DNA of 64,000 nt, from the NCBI GenBank assembly GCA_039654915.1, contig CM077597.1:93002001-93066000 (forward strand), read 5' to 3'. Every line of letters begins with the position of its first letter. The first letter of the stretch is position 1. The position numbers and the translations under genes are program-made. This document shows positions 44,968 through 57,687 of the stretch, piece after piece. The notes below the pieces were generated by a model. That model was not told where the DNA came from and did no database searches. It saw only the letters and a list, made by a program, of their open reading frames with translations. This DNA comes from Aquilaria yunnanensis. Taxonomy: Eukaryota > Streptophyta > Magnoliopsida > Malvales > Thymelaeaceae.

Positions 44968-47327
44968 TGTTGACACCCAATTTCGTCCGACCACGAAAAA
45001 AAAAATTTTAAAAAAAATTAATAAAAAAAATTTATTATTGTTACTATTATTATTATTATTATTATTACTAAAATTTTTTAATTAGTTTAAAATACTTTTT
45101 TTTTTGTTTTGTTTTGTGAAGATTTGATTTAAAATGATATATGTGTGTATATGTGTATGTTTGAAAGAAAAAAAGAAAACTCCATAAAAATGACAAAATT
45201 AAAAAGTTTCTGGGAAAAATGACAAAATTGAGAAGTTTCGGGAAAAATTGACAAAATCTAAAAGTTCCAGGAGCATTTGGTAGTTTGTCACATCAATTTG
45301 GGGCCAGCATAACCGTTCTGGCCCAAATTAACAGAAAACGACAAAATTGTCAAAATCAGAAGCTTCAGGAACTTATCTAGAGTCTGAGAGACGTAAAGGA
45401 CTGAAACTGTTATTTTACCAAATTAAAAGATAAGTTTGAATTTAATTAATTTTTAATTATGAACAGTCCAGAACCCCTTCCCCTATAAATAGAGGTTCAA
45501 ATCTGTGTGTTAACACAGAAATGGGAGAAAAAAAAAATAAATCAAGCTTAGAGCTCCGTTTTAAAAACAAAAACAAAAATTACAGATTAGGTTCCTAGCT
45601 CTCCTTCCTTTCTCCAGAAAATCCCAAAATTTTGGCCTTTTGACGCTTTAGCCATCTTCTTTCTACTTCCGTTTCACTTCTCTCTCTCTTTCCTGCACGC
45701 TGCCCGTCCGCCATCGCCCCCACGCCTCCCCTGCCGTCGTCCCGCCGTCCGCCATCGCCCCCACGCCGCCGTCGCCTTCGCTCCCCTCCGCCGCGTCTTT
45801 TCCCTTCTCCTCCTCACCATCGCTCACCTCCTCCGACGCGTTCACCGCCGTCGCCGCCTCTCGCCGGCCGCTGCCCTCGCCTTCGCTGCCGTCGCCGTCG
45901 CTCCTCCACCCCACGCCCTCGCCGCTGTGCCCAGCTGCTTGCCCCCCCCCTCGTGCGCTACGCCGTCACGCTCTGTTTCCTTCTCCAGAATTCAAATTTT
46001 AAGTTTTAAGGGTAAAACCCCTACTTAATCCTTCATCTTTTCATTTACTTCACTTGAGTCACTAATCTTCTTTTTTTCATCCTTTGCAGAAAAAAACTAA
46101 TTACTAACTCTTTTATCTTTACTTGTTTATTTATTATTGTTGTTATTATTACTAACCTTTTTTTATTGTTGTTATTAATTAAACTAACCTCACTAACTCT
46201 TATTATTATTACTATCATTAACTCACTAACTTACTAACTATACTAACTTTTATTGTTATTATTATTATTATTATTAATTGCTAACATAACTAACTTTTAT
46301 TGTTATTGTTATTATTATTATTAACTACTAATATAACTAACTTCACTAACTTTTATTATTATTGTTATTATTATTAACTCAACTAACATTATTAACTTTT
46401 ATTATTATTGTTGTTAACAATTAACTTAACTAACTTTGCTAACTTTTATTATTGTTATTAACAACTAACTTTGTTATTATTATTATAATTATTGTGGATG
46501 GCCAAAAAGCCCCACTTTATTATTAATTGTTTTCTTTAAGTGGTTAAATTTATTTCACTTTTTAATTATAATAAAAAATAATAAAAAGAATTTTATGTGA
46601 ATAATTAACTTCATTTTTAAGGCTAATAAAAAAATCATTTTTAAAAGCCAATCTTCTTTTTATCATTTTTAAAACACATGTTTTTATTTCTTTAAAAACA
46701 ACAAAAAGATAATCTTTTATTCCTTTATTAAAATTATTAAACAAACATAATTAAATAATTACAAAAATACAAATCATTTCTTTTTAAATATATCTTTAAA
46801 AGTAGTAATAATTAAAATTTAATAAAAATCCAATAAAATTATGATTAAAATTAGTAATTAATTAAATAAATAATTAATAAAAATTAAACTCCATGTCCAA
46901 ATGATCCGCCAGGATCCACGGTTTTGGAAAATATCAACTTTTTAATTAAATAAATAAATACAAAGATAAAAATCCATATTTACGACATGGATTAAATTAT
47001 TTAAAATTTCGTCAAATTCCGTGTCCGGGTGACTCGGCAGAGTCCATGGTTCGGAAATATCAAAATTTATCCAAATTAACTTAAAAATCTACATTTCGAC
47101 ATAATTCAGTTAAAATTTCTATTTTTGAAAATTAACTGAAAATTATTTAAATGCAAAGCAAAACAAAATTAAAATCAACTAAGGTGCCAATTTTGGGCGC
47201 TATAACAAAGTTGTTTTAGCATAACCGTACTCCCAATCCCCGAACTCTCGCAGACCAATTTTAAGGTGACCAATCGACCTAGGTGAAACAGATTGGTGGC
47301 GACTCCAGAAAACCCGACGTTGCTACA
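44968..47327 (+). repeat. 3' LTR of cargo element
   Basis: 2360 bp, closely matching 31506-33882 over its length; it lacks the internal duplication of the left LTR and has small differences in the CCG-rich leader. Confidence 0.93.
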
Positions 47328-47332
47328 AGCCC

Positions 47333-50300
47333 AAACCTTGCTCTCTTATTTTTTATGCCTTGTATACTAGTGTATAAGCAAGATTATAACAACCAATAGC
47401 CACCAAAATTACTAGAATAACATAGTTTATTCCAAGAAATAACTACAATTTCAGTAGCCCAAAAACTTTGCCTTAATGCACATTAATGGCATTCATGGGC
47501 AATTCACTCCCAAGTAACTGTTCTCTTGCTTCTTAACTTTTATACACTAAATCATAAGCAAAATAATGGCATCTAAAGGTAATTTAAACCATTAAAACCA
47601 ACAGCTCCCAGCTAGAACAAAATTAATATCAAAAGCTTTCAACCAATGCTCCTTAAATGCACAACTTGGTTTCCATGGATAATTCATTGCCCAACACCTA
47701 TTCCCACACTTCCTGGCCTTCAAATACCAATTCATAAGGGAGACATCAACCTTATTGAGCTACTAAGACCCTATGGCTGGAAATAAAACAATCAAATCAC
47801 ATCTAACTCAATACTCACAATTTCAGCCACAACAAAATTCCAGCCTTAGTTCTCCTAGGTTTTTAGCTCATTGTATCTCAAATCACATCTTAAAGTTAGG
47901 AAAAATGTTAAAGAATTATCCCAGCCATGATTTCTACCACAAAAATTGCATGAACAGTACCGGAAATTCAAAGATGATGAAGGCACCATTTATGAACAGC
48001 TTTTATCATAAGCGTTAGAGTTTTGGATGATTTATTTAACAATTGAGATGAGAATGCTAAAGCTAAAATCTAAAAACTACCATTGGATAGCTTTTTCAAA
48101 ACTTTAATACTAGTCGCTGATGTTAATTGTCACTCTCCTTGGTGTTTGTGTAAGTAATTGGAAACTATATGTTAACAGGGAAGGCTTAGCAATTTCCCTT
48201 GAAAAACAGGCACACAAGTTTGATTTTTTCAGTTGTAAAATGGGTTCAAGTAAATTACAAAAGCCTTTAGGTAAAAACTAGAATCATGTTGCTTAACGGA
48301 AAGCTAATACAAATGTTGCAAAAAATTTAGTTGAATAGCCAAATTCCATAATTGACATAGAAAGCCTAGTTTGCTTGCAAAATCATGTTTCATTTAAGAA
48401 AATGGACTTATGTGCAAAATTTCATAGCAAACCGATAGGTATAGCAGAAAGTCAACTAGTGGCAAACCATGTTAGAAATTGGCAGATTTCAGTAGAATAA
48501 GCTAAAACAATTTACAGAAATATTTTGGAATTTCATATCATGTACCAATTAGATTTCAAATATATGAAACTGTTCCAAAAGCTTCAATTACAATAAAATT
48601 AACTTATGTGTCATACAAAGCAAGTTACAGTTACAGTCCATAGAAAATTAAATGATGGACACTAACTGGACTTAATTTGCAAAACAAGTACTATAAATTT
48701 AGGACTTAGGATTCAAAAATCCTTATCTAGGACTAATCCTAAGCCTCAAATCAGTATAGAGGTCCTTGCTCCTAGCCACAGCCTACCATATAGCCAAAGT
48801 CCTGCAATAGTTTAAAACAATAGGGGTGAGTCTCCTTGGAAACTCAGTAAGGTACACTTCCTAATCATGGAAGAAACAATATAACCAATCATTAATCATG
48901 ACAATTAATCTGCTATAATCTGCATACAAAGCCAAAAAAACAAACACAAGCATAGACAGGCAAAATAGTAACAACAAATAATAAATAAATGATGCAATGT
49001 AAATGAATGTCAGTGAATGCAAGTGAACTCAATGTATGCAATTGCAAATGCAATTCCCATAGGATCATCAGAGGGTTCAATACAATATCCTTTCAAGGGA
49101 TCAATTCAATAAACTACATAGCTGCGATCCTTCAATAGCTATATCTTGTAGCTTTAGTAAGCATTCGGTCTTATAGGAGCTTTTCTGTTTCAGTAGGGGT
49201 CAATAGGCCTAAAGCATTTCGGTTACACTTTTTATACAATCCCCTGCTTGCCATCCTTAACCCTCCTGATGTTCTTACATTAACTTCAGTAAGCTAACGA
49301 ATATTAAATCTTATTCCATCAGAGCTTTTAGTTTAAGTCTGGTATTAGGAATTCTTGAACTATGTTCCTATAGAGATTTCCATCAATCTCTGGCCATTAA
49401 GAACTTTCACTATTTAATCAATCCCCTTTGGAAACCATAATCATCCATAACCACTCAATGTCATATGGTTTCCTAGCCTTTCAGACAATTAAGCAAGCAT
49501 AAATTTTTACATGCATTGCTAAACTAAAGAAAGGCTACTGTTCCCTTATCTTTTAGACCCATTCGGGGTTCAATTTACAGATCTTCCCCTATTGCACTCC
49601 CGAAGGAACAAGGCCTAACTTGATCATGGAGCAAACACAACTCAAGCCAACCGGAGCCTCCCCAAACTTCAGCATTTCAGCTCCTTGCTCAGTCATCTTT
49701 CAGTCAAACAAATAGATTAACTTTCCTCCAATGTTGCCCTGGAATCTAAAGCCATAAATGGAGGTTATTGTTAACAAAAACTTGGCAGCCAAGAAAATTT
49801 CTTACCCAGCCAAACTTGAGGTTAAAGTAGCTAAATTTAGAGTTAGGTGGCTTTTGTCCCTAAGCCTAATGTTAACTAGTTTCAATTTCCTTCAAAATTG
49901 AGCTAAGGAACGTACATAAACAGGTTTAAGTCAACTCTGCATTGGCTTGCAGGAAGAACAACAGTTGCTGGCTTTTCTATGTGAATGGGGCTTTATTTCC
50001 CATCTTGGTCCTTTGGGCAATGTAGTTGTTTATTGCTTGCACCTTGGAATTTAATTTTGTCTAGAATATATTTTTTTAACCAAGCCAAAACTAAACTCCT
50101 CTCACATTTTTAGTTGAGTCCTTGTCTTTGCAAAATGAACCCTCAATATTGCCACTAAAGGCAATTTAGTCAGTAAGGTTCGTAAATCAGCCCATCCTTT
50201 GTAAATCTTAAATCTTGTCTGCCCTTTAAGCAATTAGGTCCTTTTTCTTGACAATTCTTGCAATTAAGCACTTCTAACTAACTTAGACCAACTTTCTTTA

Positions 50301-51044
50301 ACTTTTGTTGATCTGGCTCTCAGGCTAGGCTCATGTACCAATTATGTCACAAATAAAATTTTGGTGCCTTATATAGGCTTAGTTACCTTTGTCTTAGTAA
50401 GAGTGTGTGTGACACTAATGCCAAACGGGACCGAAAACTTCACCTTAAGGACAAAACCAACCATGAATGAGCTCATGGGCACCTTCGAACATGTTGGGCA
50501 CCTTCAATTTCTCTTTTGGTTTGATTAAATGGCTTCCCTTAAGCTAGATTGAATATGCTATAGAGGGCAAGAGGAGGCAGAAGTCATGGCTGTAGTTCTA
50601 GGAAGAAACCAATAGTGTTTTAATAGGAAAAATACCTAGCAATTATTGGTTTTTGAGCAATTTAACCCAAAATTCTCCTATTTTTCCAACTTGCATCCAA
50701 ACCTTCTATAAGTGCTAAAATAGGTTGATTCCCATCCATTTCACTCAAGGGTAATTTTTGTAACATTTTTAGTCTTGAGAAATTATAAAAATACCCCTTT
50801 TGCCAATTTTTCCTAAATGACCAATGTTTGTAATTTTTAAACTATTGAGCCCTCTATAACCGAGACTTAGATTGGAATAAATTATCTAAAGTGTTAATTT
50901 GTTAAATTAATTCGTTACTTGAAAGTTTGAGCTTCTTGTAATTACTTAATTGATTTGATTTATAGCTCTGAAGGCTGTCACAGATAGAAATTAAATGTCA
51001 AAGTTGAGAAAAGTAAAATAGTTTGACCAATAGTATATGCACAT
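47333..51044. other. unassigned AT-rich repeat-like DNA
   Basis: No recognisable product. It continues the DNA interrupted at 31505. The CTCAGTAAGG ... GGGGTGAG pattern near 48835 resembles, in reverse, the 18340 region, suggesting related old LTR sequence in opposite orientation. Confidence 0.35.
48013..48147. repeat. dispersed repeat shared with about 59195-59325
   Basis: About 130 bp beginning CGTTAGAGTTTTGGAT recurs near 59195 with roughly four in five bases matching. No terminal repeats or target duplication seen. Confidence 0.6.
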
Positions 51045-52065
51045 AACACCTACACTTTGCCGTCTCTATATTTAAAAAACTATACTTTATCCCCTACTCC
51101 TTTTACACTGTTTGACAACAACTTCTTTAACCTCTAATTTAAACTGCTTAGTAACTATGTTCTAATAATTTTAAAATTTTTGATATTTTTTTCAATGTTA
51201 ATTTACATTTTAAAAGTACTGATTGGCAATTACAAATAGAAATTTGTATTTACAAAAAATAAAAAAATTGATAATTTAAAATGTTTATTAATTATAAAAA
51301 AAATTTAGAGAGATTAAAATTATTGGAAGATAACTATCATATATTTTAAATTAGGGTTTCAGAAACTATTGTTGGACAATGTAAAAAAGGCAAAGGCAAA
51401 GTGTAAGTTTTCAAAAATAAGGAGAGTAAAGTTCAGATCAAAGAGAGGTTTTTGTAAGTTTCTCGATTTTATTTAGTAATCTATAATTAAGAAATTCATA
51501 AAAACAATCTTGTGCAATGAAAATTCTCGAGCACAATTGTATGCAAATCAAAGAGATGAATCAGCAGTAATCAGCCCACACTCTATTGTAGGTTTGAATA
51601 ATGAAGGTATAAATTTTTTTTATTGATTACATTTATAAAATTTTAAAATGTTATCAATTCAAAAATATATCATGATTAATTCAAGTGTTTTAAAAAATTT
51701 TTGACATTTGAAAGATTTTAGATGATAATTGGTTACAAGAAAATACACAACATAAAACTAAGGTATTGTATTTGGGATTTCAGCTTAAACTTGGGCATTC
51801 ATTGGAACTCATGAAGGTACACCCTTCAGGTTACATGGGCTATACTTTGAAAAAATAATAAATATTAGTTAATCAAACCCTTCAAATTGGACTTATATAT
51901 ATAAAAATAAAAATTAGAAGACTTCCAAAAAGAATATAAGTTGTTATGAATATCAAGATGTGTGGGTATAAATTATTAGCTAGCTTGGAAGCCTAAACCC
52001 TTAAAAGTGGATAGCCTCAGTCAACCCCAACTCGAATTGATCATACAATAAAAGGCTTGCAAATT
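51045..52065. repeat. duplicated flank of the F-box locus, copy 1
   Basis: It matches 61113-62104 along its whole length (for example ACACTGTTTGA(C/G)AACAAC and ATTAGTTAATCAAACCCTTC). No gene is seen in it. It shows where the ancestral locus resumes after the nested insertions. Confidence 0.85.
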
Positions 52066-52458
52066 GGATCGGTTTTGTTTAATTTTGATAGTTGTTAGAC
52101 ATCCATAAGAATTTAGATCGGTTGTTCCAGATTTTGGAAAATTGGTAGTTGGCAATCGCAAGTGATGAAGGGGGAACTTTTGAAAACAACATCAATATAT
52201 AAGCCAAGAAAGATCTAGCACTACGGTTGAGGTGGCAACAATTATAAACTTATAAAGAATGAGAGTGTTTTCACAAAATGAGTCAAATTGTGAAGTTTTT
52301 CTTATTGGTATCCTTAATAAAAACTGGTCTTTTAAGAAAAAAGAATTTTGCAGGGACATTCTTGTTTAACCCTTAATCCTTATCTGTTTTTAAAACTGAA
52401 CCTAGAACTTCAAATTTATTTATTTAACACTGCATTTTCTCTTGGTATCTTTAAGCAA
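52066..52458. other. no recognisable feature
   Basis: AT-rich single-copy-looking DNA between the duplicated segment and the CACTA element; its last bases CAA (52456-52458) are the target-site copy. Confidence 0.5.
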
Positions 52459-52915
52459 CACCACTAAAAAGCCATTTTTTCCAATGGCCAACCCTTTGGA
52501 AATTTCTAACTTGCTAGGCCGTTGGAAATTGTGAAAAAAAAATGTCCAATAGCTTGACTGTTGGAAGTGTTGAGAAATTTCCAACAGGGGCTTTTCCAAC
52601 GACCTAAACCGTTAGAAAATAGTGAGTTAAATTGTACATCTTTGTATTTATTGTTTCCAATGGCTTTAGCCGTTGGAAAATATTTTTATTTTTCCAACTA
52701 CCTAAGCCGTTGGAAAATATTTAAGTTAAAATGTTTATCTTAGTATTTATTGTTTCCAACGACTTAAGCCGTTGGAAAATAATTTTATCATAATATATGT
52801 AATAATATGTATTTATCATAATATATAACGTATCATAAGTATCATATATATCATAATTATATATATATATATATAATATCATAATTATAAATATTATTAT
52901 AAATATTTATTATAA

Positions 52916-52960
52916 TATGTATGCATGCATGTATGTATGTATGTATGTATGTATATATGT
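52916..52960. repeat. (GTAT)n microsatellite
   Basis: GCATGCATGTATGTATG-type tetranucleotide tract within the CACTA element. Confidence 0.9.
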
Positions 52961-53203
52961 ACGTATGTGTATCATATATAAAATATTTATCATATTTATT
53001 GTATAATTTTAGAAGGTAAAGTAATTATTTCAAAAATATTTGCCATAAAAACAACAACAATAATAATAATAGATATTGATAGTGATATTTATATATATTC
53101 ATATTGATATATATATGTGTATATATAATTTTCCCTAACCAAAAAAAAAAAAAAAAGAACTATTGGCCAAAAAAACCCAAACTCAACCCTAATTGACCCT
53201 AAC

Positions 53204-53690
53204 TATAAATACTATCACTTACCCTCCCAACCCCTCCCTGTCTCTACCTCCTCCAATGCTTCGTCTCCCTCCTCTTACCCTCTCCGTCTCCTTTCTTCGT
53301 CTCCGGCTCCTCTCATCCTCTTCGTCCCCTCCTTTTACCCTCTCCCTTTCCTCGCGCCCTCTCTGTCTTTCGTCTTCGTCTCGTCCCCTCTTCTCGGCCT
53401 TCTCTCCATCCTCTTAGCCCTCTTTGTCTCCGTCTCCCCCTCTCCCTCCTCCCTGATTACCGATACCTATTAGTGCCTCTCTCCTCCGCCGTGCTTATTA
53501 GCCTCATACGGAGCGTCTCTTTTTCTCACACTTCGGCCTCCACAGCTGCCATGCTCATTGGCCTCACCAGCCCATCATCCACGCAGCCCATCGACCTGTC
53601 CTCAGTCTGTCTGTCTTCATTGCTTCCATGTCCTCCTCACCTCCACGCCTTCCTTAGTGGCTAGAAGGGATAGGATCGGAAGAGATGCCT
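53204..53690 (+). promoter_or_regulatory. promoter and leader-like segment inside CACTA
   Basis: TATAAATA at 53204-53211 is followed by about 450 bp of C/T-rich sequence and then T-rich intron-like DNA. It looks like the start of a gene, either the lost transposase gene or a captured host gene; ORFs here are low-complexity Ser/Leu/Pro. Confidence 0.4.
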
Positions 53691-54471
53691 TTGATTATGT
53701 TTAGATCTGTGTCGGATTTTTGATTTGGGGTTCAAATTTAGTATGTTTTTTTATTTTTTATTTTTGTTTAGATCTGTTCAGATATATTAATTTCTTGTTC
53801 AGATTTGTTTGGTTTTTTATTTTTGATTTTGGCTATATCTCTTTCGTATGTTTAGATCTCTTCTTATATTTTTTTTTTTCGTATGTTTATATCTCTTTCG
53901 TATGTTTAATCTTTACTTCAGATTTGTTTGGATTTTTTCTTTTTTATTTTGGTTAGATTTATTTGTATTTTTTGTTCGATTGATTTTTGCATAAGATTTG
54001 TTACATTTTTTATTTTTTTGATTTTTAAATTTTTTTAATAATGTAAATATAATTTAAGTAATAATAATTTTAATTTTTTTGAACTAATGTAAAATATAAT
54101 TTTTTATATCTAAAATAATATATATAAATTATTTAATGATATAAATTTTTTTATTTCCTGAAGGCCGTTGGAAACTTTCATCGGCTTGAGCCATTGGCAA
54201 TTTTCCAACGGCCCTAACCGTTGGCGAATTTATTTCACTATTCAAAAGAAAATTCCCAAAAAAAATCATTGAAAATTTCCGATGGCCCATTTCCAACGGC
54301 TTATCCGTTGGAAATACCAACAACTTATCCTTGGGCTGTTGGAATTTTTTTTCCAATGCATGATTTACTAGCGGTCCAGTTTCCAATGGCTCTGTGTTGG
54401 AAATTGTGAATTTTCCAACGTAAGGCCATTGGAAATGGCTGTTGGAAAATGACTTTTTTTTAGTAGTGCAA

Positions 54472-55204
54472 CTTTTGGCATCTTAGTCTCCAAAATTTTG
54501 ATCCATTTTTGTATGCATCTCAATACTTTTGAACTTCAAATCTTGGCCACTAGACCATCTCTGTAGGATTTCCAAAATCATAATTACATCATTGATCTTT
54601 TTTATTTTGCTAAAATTACTTGAAAGCTCTTTCAATTGTTTCAAATCCAAGCATAATGTCTGAAGAAAACCTGGATAAAAATTCAATTCTTAGGTTGTAT
54701 TCGTTGGACATAGAGCAACCAATTATAAAAGAGTCACTTATTTTCTTTCAATTTTTTGTTTAAAAATACTCATTTCATCCCACTATCTTTGTTTTATTTG
54801 ACTTTTTTTAATAGTCTAACTTGAATTTATTTATATTATTGTTTGTTGGAAAAAAATTTAAAAAACATATTTAGAAACTATAATCCTTGAATTATCATTC
54901 ATATATAAAAATTTTCATTTATATACTAAAATATTAAAAAAATTATAGATTAATTACTGAAAAGTGTATGGTGCAAAGAATTTGAAATGAGGGGAGTAAT
55001 TTCATTAGGAAGCATACTCTATTTACTTTTGGTAGGAAATAGACCCAAATTCAGGGCCCAAAACTAATAAAGAGCTCATGCTGGGAGCCTAAATAGACTT
55101 ACAAGAGAACTTCAGCATGGATGAAAACAGTATCCTATAATTACGGGATAAGTTACGGGATTCCTATCCCATGACGAATTCTTGGGAGTTCCCTTTAGCT
55201 ATAT
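54472..55204. other. no recognisable gene
   Basis: AT-rich; a TATA-like CTATATAAACCCC lies near 55199, at the start of the direct repeat. Confidence 0.5.
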
Positions 55205-55672
55205 AAACCCCTTAAACTGCCAATCCCGAGATATGACATTCTGGCTCTTCTCTCTCTCTCTCTGCTACTCCTCACCAAAAGTCTAACTTGAGTGTCGTAG
55301 TGTTTTCCTCGGAGACACATCCCTAGGCCCTAACATTGTCTTTGCACACAGGTCACCAGCTCATGATTCGCCAAACTTTTGAGCCAGACCCTCACAATCC
55401 CATTAACTATCAGCTTCAAACAATGCATATGGAAGACAAGGAAATATAGATTTCAATTTTTTTTTTAACATAAATATCCAACTTAAATGGTTAAATTTGT
55501 TGATGATGCTCAAGATGATGTTAGTTTAGTATTGTTTAAATTATTGTTTTAATGAGAATTACTTTGTTAATAATTTTTATTTAGCATTGAAATATTTATG
55601 TTATTTTGTGACTACAATTTAAAATATTGTGATAACATCGGTATGTAAATTAGTTTTTATTTAGAAAGAGGA
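55205..55672. repeat. direct repeat left of F-box gene B
   Basis: About 465 bp matching 57688-58157 at well over 90%, with blocks such as CACATCCCTAGGCCCTAACA and ACTATCAGCTTCAAACAATG. The pair encloses F-box gene B. No TG...CA ends or target duplication seen, so it may be a segmental duplication or remnants of one retroelement. Confidence 0.85.
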
Positions 55673-55830
55673 AATCCCCCAGAAAATCAGGATAGGATTT
55701 GAAGCTCGCTTATTATAAAAGATTGTGCATGCCGTACTAAATAACAAATTCTTCTTAATTAATACTCTTTCGCAAGGAAGTTTTACGGATTTGACGCCGG
55801 CCTGCCCGCCAATCAAAAACTGTTAGGTGT

Positions 55831-55913
55831 TCGAGTATAATATGGACCTCCCACAAGGATTGACTTAACAGTTTTCGAGTATAATATGGACCTCCCACAA
55901 GGATTGACTTAAC
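55831..55913. repeat. 44-bp tandem duplication upstream of F-box gene B
   Basis: TCGAGTATAATATGGACCTC and what follows occurs twice (55831, 55875), about 150-230 bp before the F-box start; the pseudogene A promoter has one related copy. Confidence 0.9.
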
Positions 55914-56002
55914 TTGTGTGATATATCTTTGACAAAATTCCTTGGGGTGCAAGTAAAGGAAATTAGAAATCCTATTAATTTAGGCTAAAAAAGTCTCCTT
56001 AG

Positions 56003-56010
56003 TATATATA
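56003..56010 (+). promoter_or_regulatory. TATA box of F-box gene B
   Basis: TATATATA in a GC-poor context, about 56 bp before the ATG at 56066. Confidence 0.5.
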
Positions 56011-56065
56011 ACTCCTTATATCGATCCGATTCTGTTCCGCCGTGTTTTGATTCAAGAGCGCAAGT

Positions 56066-57169
56066 ATGACGGTGAGGGACGAAGGGAATGAGTGTTTCAG
56101 GCTCTGTGACCTTCCCGATAAGATTGTGATCCACATTCTCGACAGACTCAACTCCATGGCAAGGGCTCGCTTCTCCGCGGTTTGCATGGCCTGGAAGCTT
56201 CTGCTCCGTAGGCTTCTCCAACTTCTCGCAGAGGCAAAAGACGTACCATGGGTTGTAACCCCGGACGCCTATTACAAGTGCCAGTCCATGGTTCTTCACC
56301 AGATATGCTTAGGACACATGCAGCAGAAACCTTGTACCTAAATCAAGCGCGTTTTGAAGCAAGAACAGATTGACGCAATCCTACCAGCCGCATTGGGCAG
56401 CTGTATCATTAGGTGTGGCCCAGATTTCGGTTGGGTTGTTTTAGAAAGCATAACCGTGGGTCTTGCAGCTCTGTGCTTGTACTCCCCTTTCACTGAGAAA
56501 TTCATCTATCTGCCTCCTAATTTGCCTATTATTTATAGCAAGTTCGCGATGTCCCATCCACCGACTTGCTCACATTGTGTCTTCTTCGCTTTTGGGGATT
56601 GCGGCTCGGAGGTGTGTGCTTACACTTGTCGCCTTGGTGACCAGAATTGGAAGAAGCATGGCATTGGCATTGTAGAGAGCGTTCGTGGCCAACCAACATT
56701 GGAGAGTTTAGTGTTTCTTGAAGGAATATTCTATTGCCTGTTTGACAGTGGCCAGCTGGTGGCCTTTAAGGTCGCTGACGAATCCTGGAAACTGTTAGCA
56801 GATTCTAAGCCATACCCCTCTTGTGGACATTTTCAGTTGGCTGAATGTGATGGCGATATCTTATTGGTGCCCTACTATTGCCAGTCAGGAAATTGTGGTT
56901 GCAGTGTGTGGAAGTACGAGAGGGCGGAGAGGGGTTGGAAGAAGATGAACAATTTGGGTGGACGGGTGTTATTTCTCAACCATGCAAGATCCAGGAACGC
57001 GGCGGTTGCAGCAGTTGGGGAGCTAGAAGGTTTGGCCGATAGGATCTATTGCCTTGGTTATGGGCACCTCGGAAGTTATTTTTCATTGCGGGATGGGAAG
57101 TTCCATTTCGGTGAAGATTATGATTCTGGAGGTCTGTATTGGATTACGCCCCCTTCTTTGCAAATTTGA
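56066..57169 (+). pseudogene. F-box/KIB-like gene B with one nonsense codon
   Basis: One frame of 368 codons interrupted only by TAA at 56339-56341 (codon 92). Residues 11-50 are an F-box (FRLCDLPDKIVIHILDRLNS, then RFSAVCMAWKLLL). The rest is a KIB1-4/DUF295 beta-propeller, ending with GGRVLFLNHARS, RIYCLGYGHLGSYFSLRDGK and GGLYWITPP; length and layout fit the family. Such proteins recruit substrates to SCF ubiquitin ligases. At codon 92 the paralogues A and C both have AAA (Lys) in the CTKIK context, so a single A-to-T change made the stop. All else looks intact, so loss is recent, or the stop is an allele or sequencing error. Reinitiation at ATG 56354 would give 271 aa without the F-box. 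Confidence 0.88.
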
Positions 57170-57687
57170 AGTTTCATTTAGGGCCAATTTGAGAGGGATA
57201 TGATGAAATTATATAATGGTTTTCTGGAGAGATTTAAGACACTTTTCAGATATGGATATTTTCCTTTCCAAATACTGATTAGGTAAACTAGACTTATGCT
57301 ATAAGCCATTATTCTACTATGTTACTATGAGATTTGAGATTGTACTTATATGTGTAAATACACATATATAACACCGTTTGTGTTTTGATAGTTTCTTGCC
57401 GTATGCATTTCTAAAAAAGTGGAAGAAGCGTGAATAATTAGGGACTAAAACAAGCAGTTATCAGAACTTCTCCCCTTTCCATTCAAATGCCTTCTAGAAA
57501 AATCCATAGGGAGCCCTAAACCCACGATTTCCCTCCCCATTTGTTTCTCTGCTCTCTCGATCATACAACCCGCCATCTTTCGGCCGACATTTCCAAAACC
57601 ACATAGAAGGCGCTTGTGATGAGGAGTGGCTTGGCAAAGGGTGACGGTGGCGGTGAAAGGTGACGGCAGCTGGGATAATCGCACGAG
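57170..57687. other. 3' flank of F-box gene B
   Basis: The first 70 bp contains the block shared with 137-176. Minus-strand frames at 57445-57855 show no recognisable domain. Confidence 0.5.

Larger units (their letters stand above)
31506..47327 (+). mobile_element. 15.8-kb LTR element carrying cargo genes
   Basis: LTRs at 31506-33882 and 44968-47327 begin TGTTGACACCC, end GTTGCTACA and are flanked by AGCCC (31501-31505, 47328-47332). A primer site follows the left LTR and a purine tract precedes the right one, so the element reads on the plus strand. Internally: a broken gag (34885-36105); no pol; three tandem copies of a small cysteine-motif gene; an intronless LOG-like pseudogene; and a 2.4-kb array of hairpin-forming repeats. 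The Gag type (TFKEYVQRWR, then YDPNAK ... ENCVALKLKVQ) points to a Tat-like Gypsy parent. It is non-autonomous and depends on another element's enzymes. The LTR pair is closely similar. Confidence 0.92.
52459..54468. mobile_element. non-autonomous CACTA transposon
   Basis: The ends are CACCACTAAAAAG (left) and, in reverse, CACTACTAAAAAAAAG (right), the CACTA-superfamily terminus with one change on the left. CAA flanks both sides (52456-52458, 54469-54471), the 3-bp duplication of this group. Many subterminal repeats TTTCCAACGGC / GCCGTTGGAAA in both orientations fit transposase-binding sites. No transposase is encoded. Confidence 0.88.
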
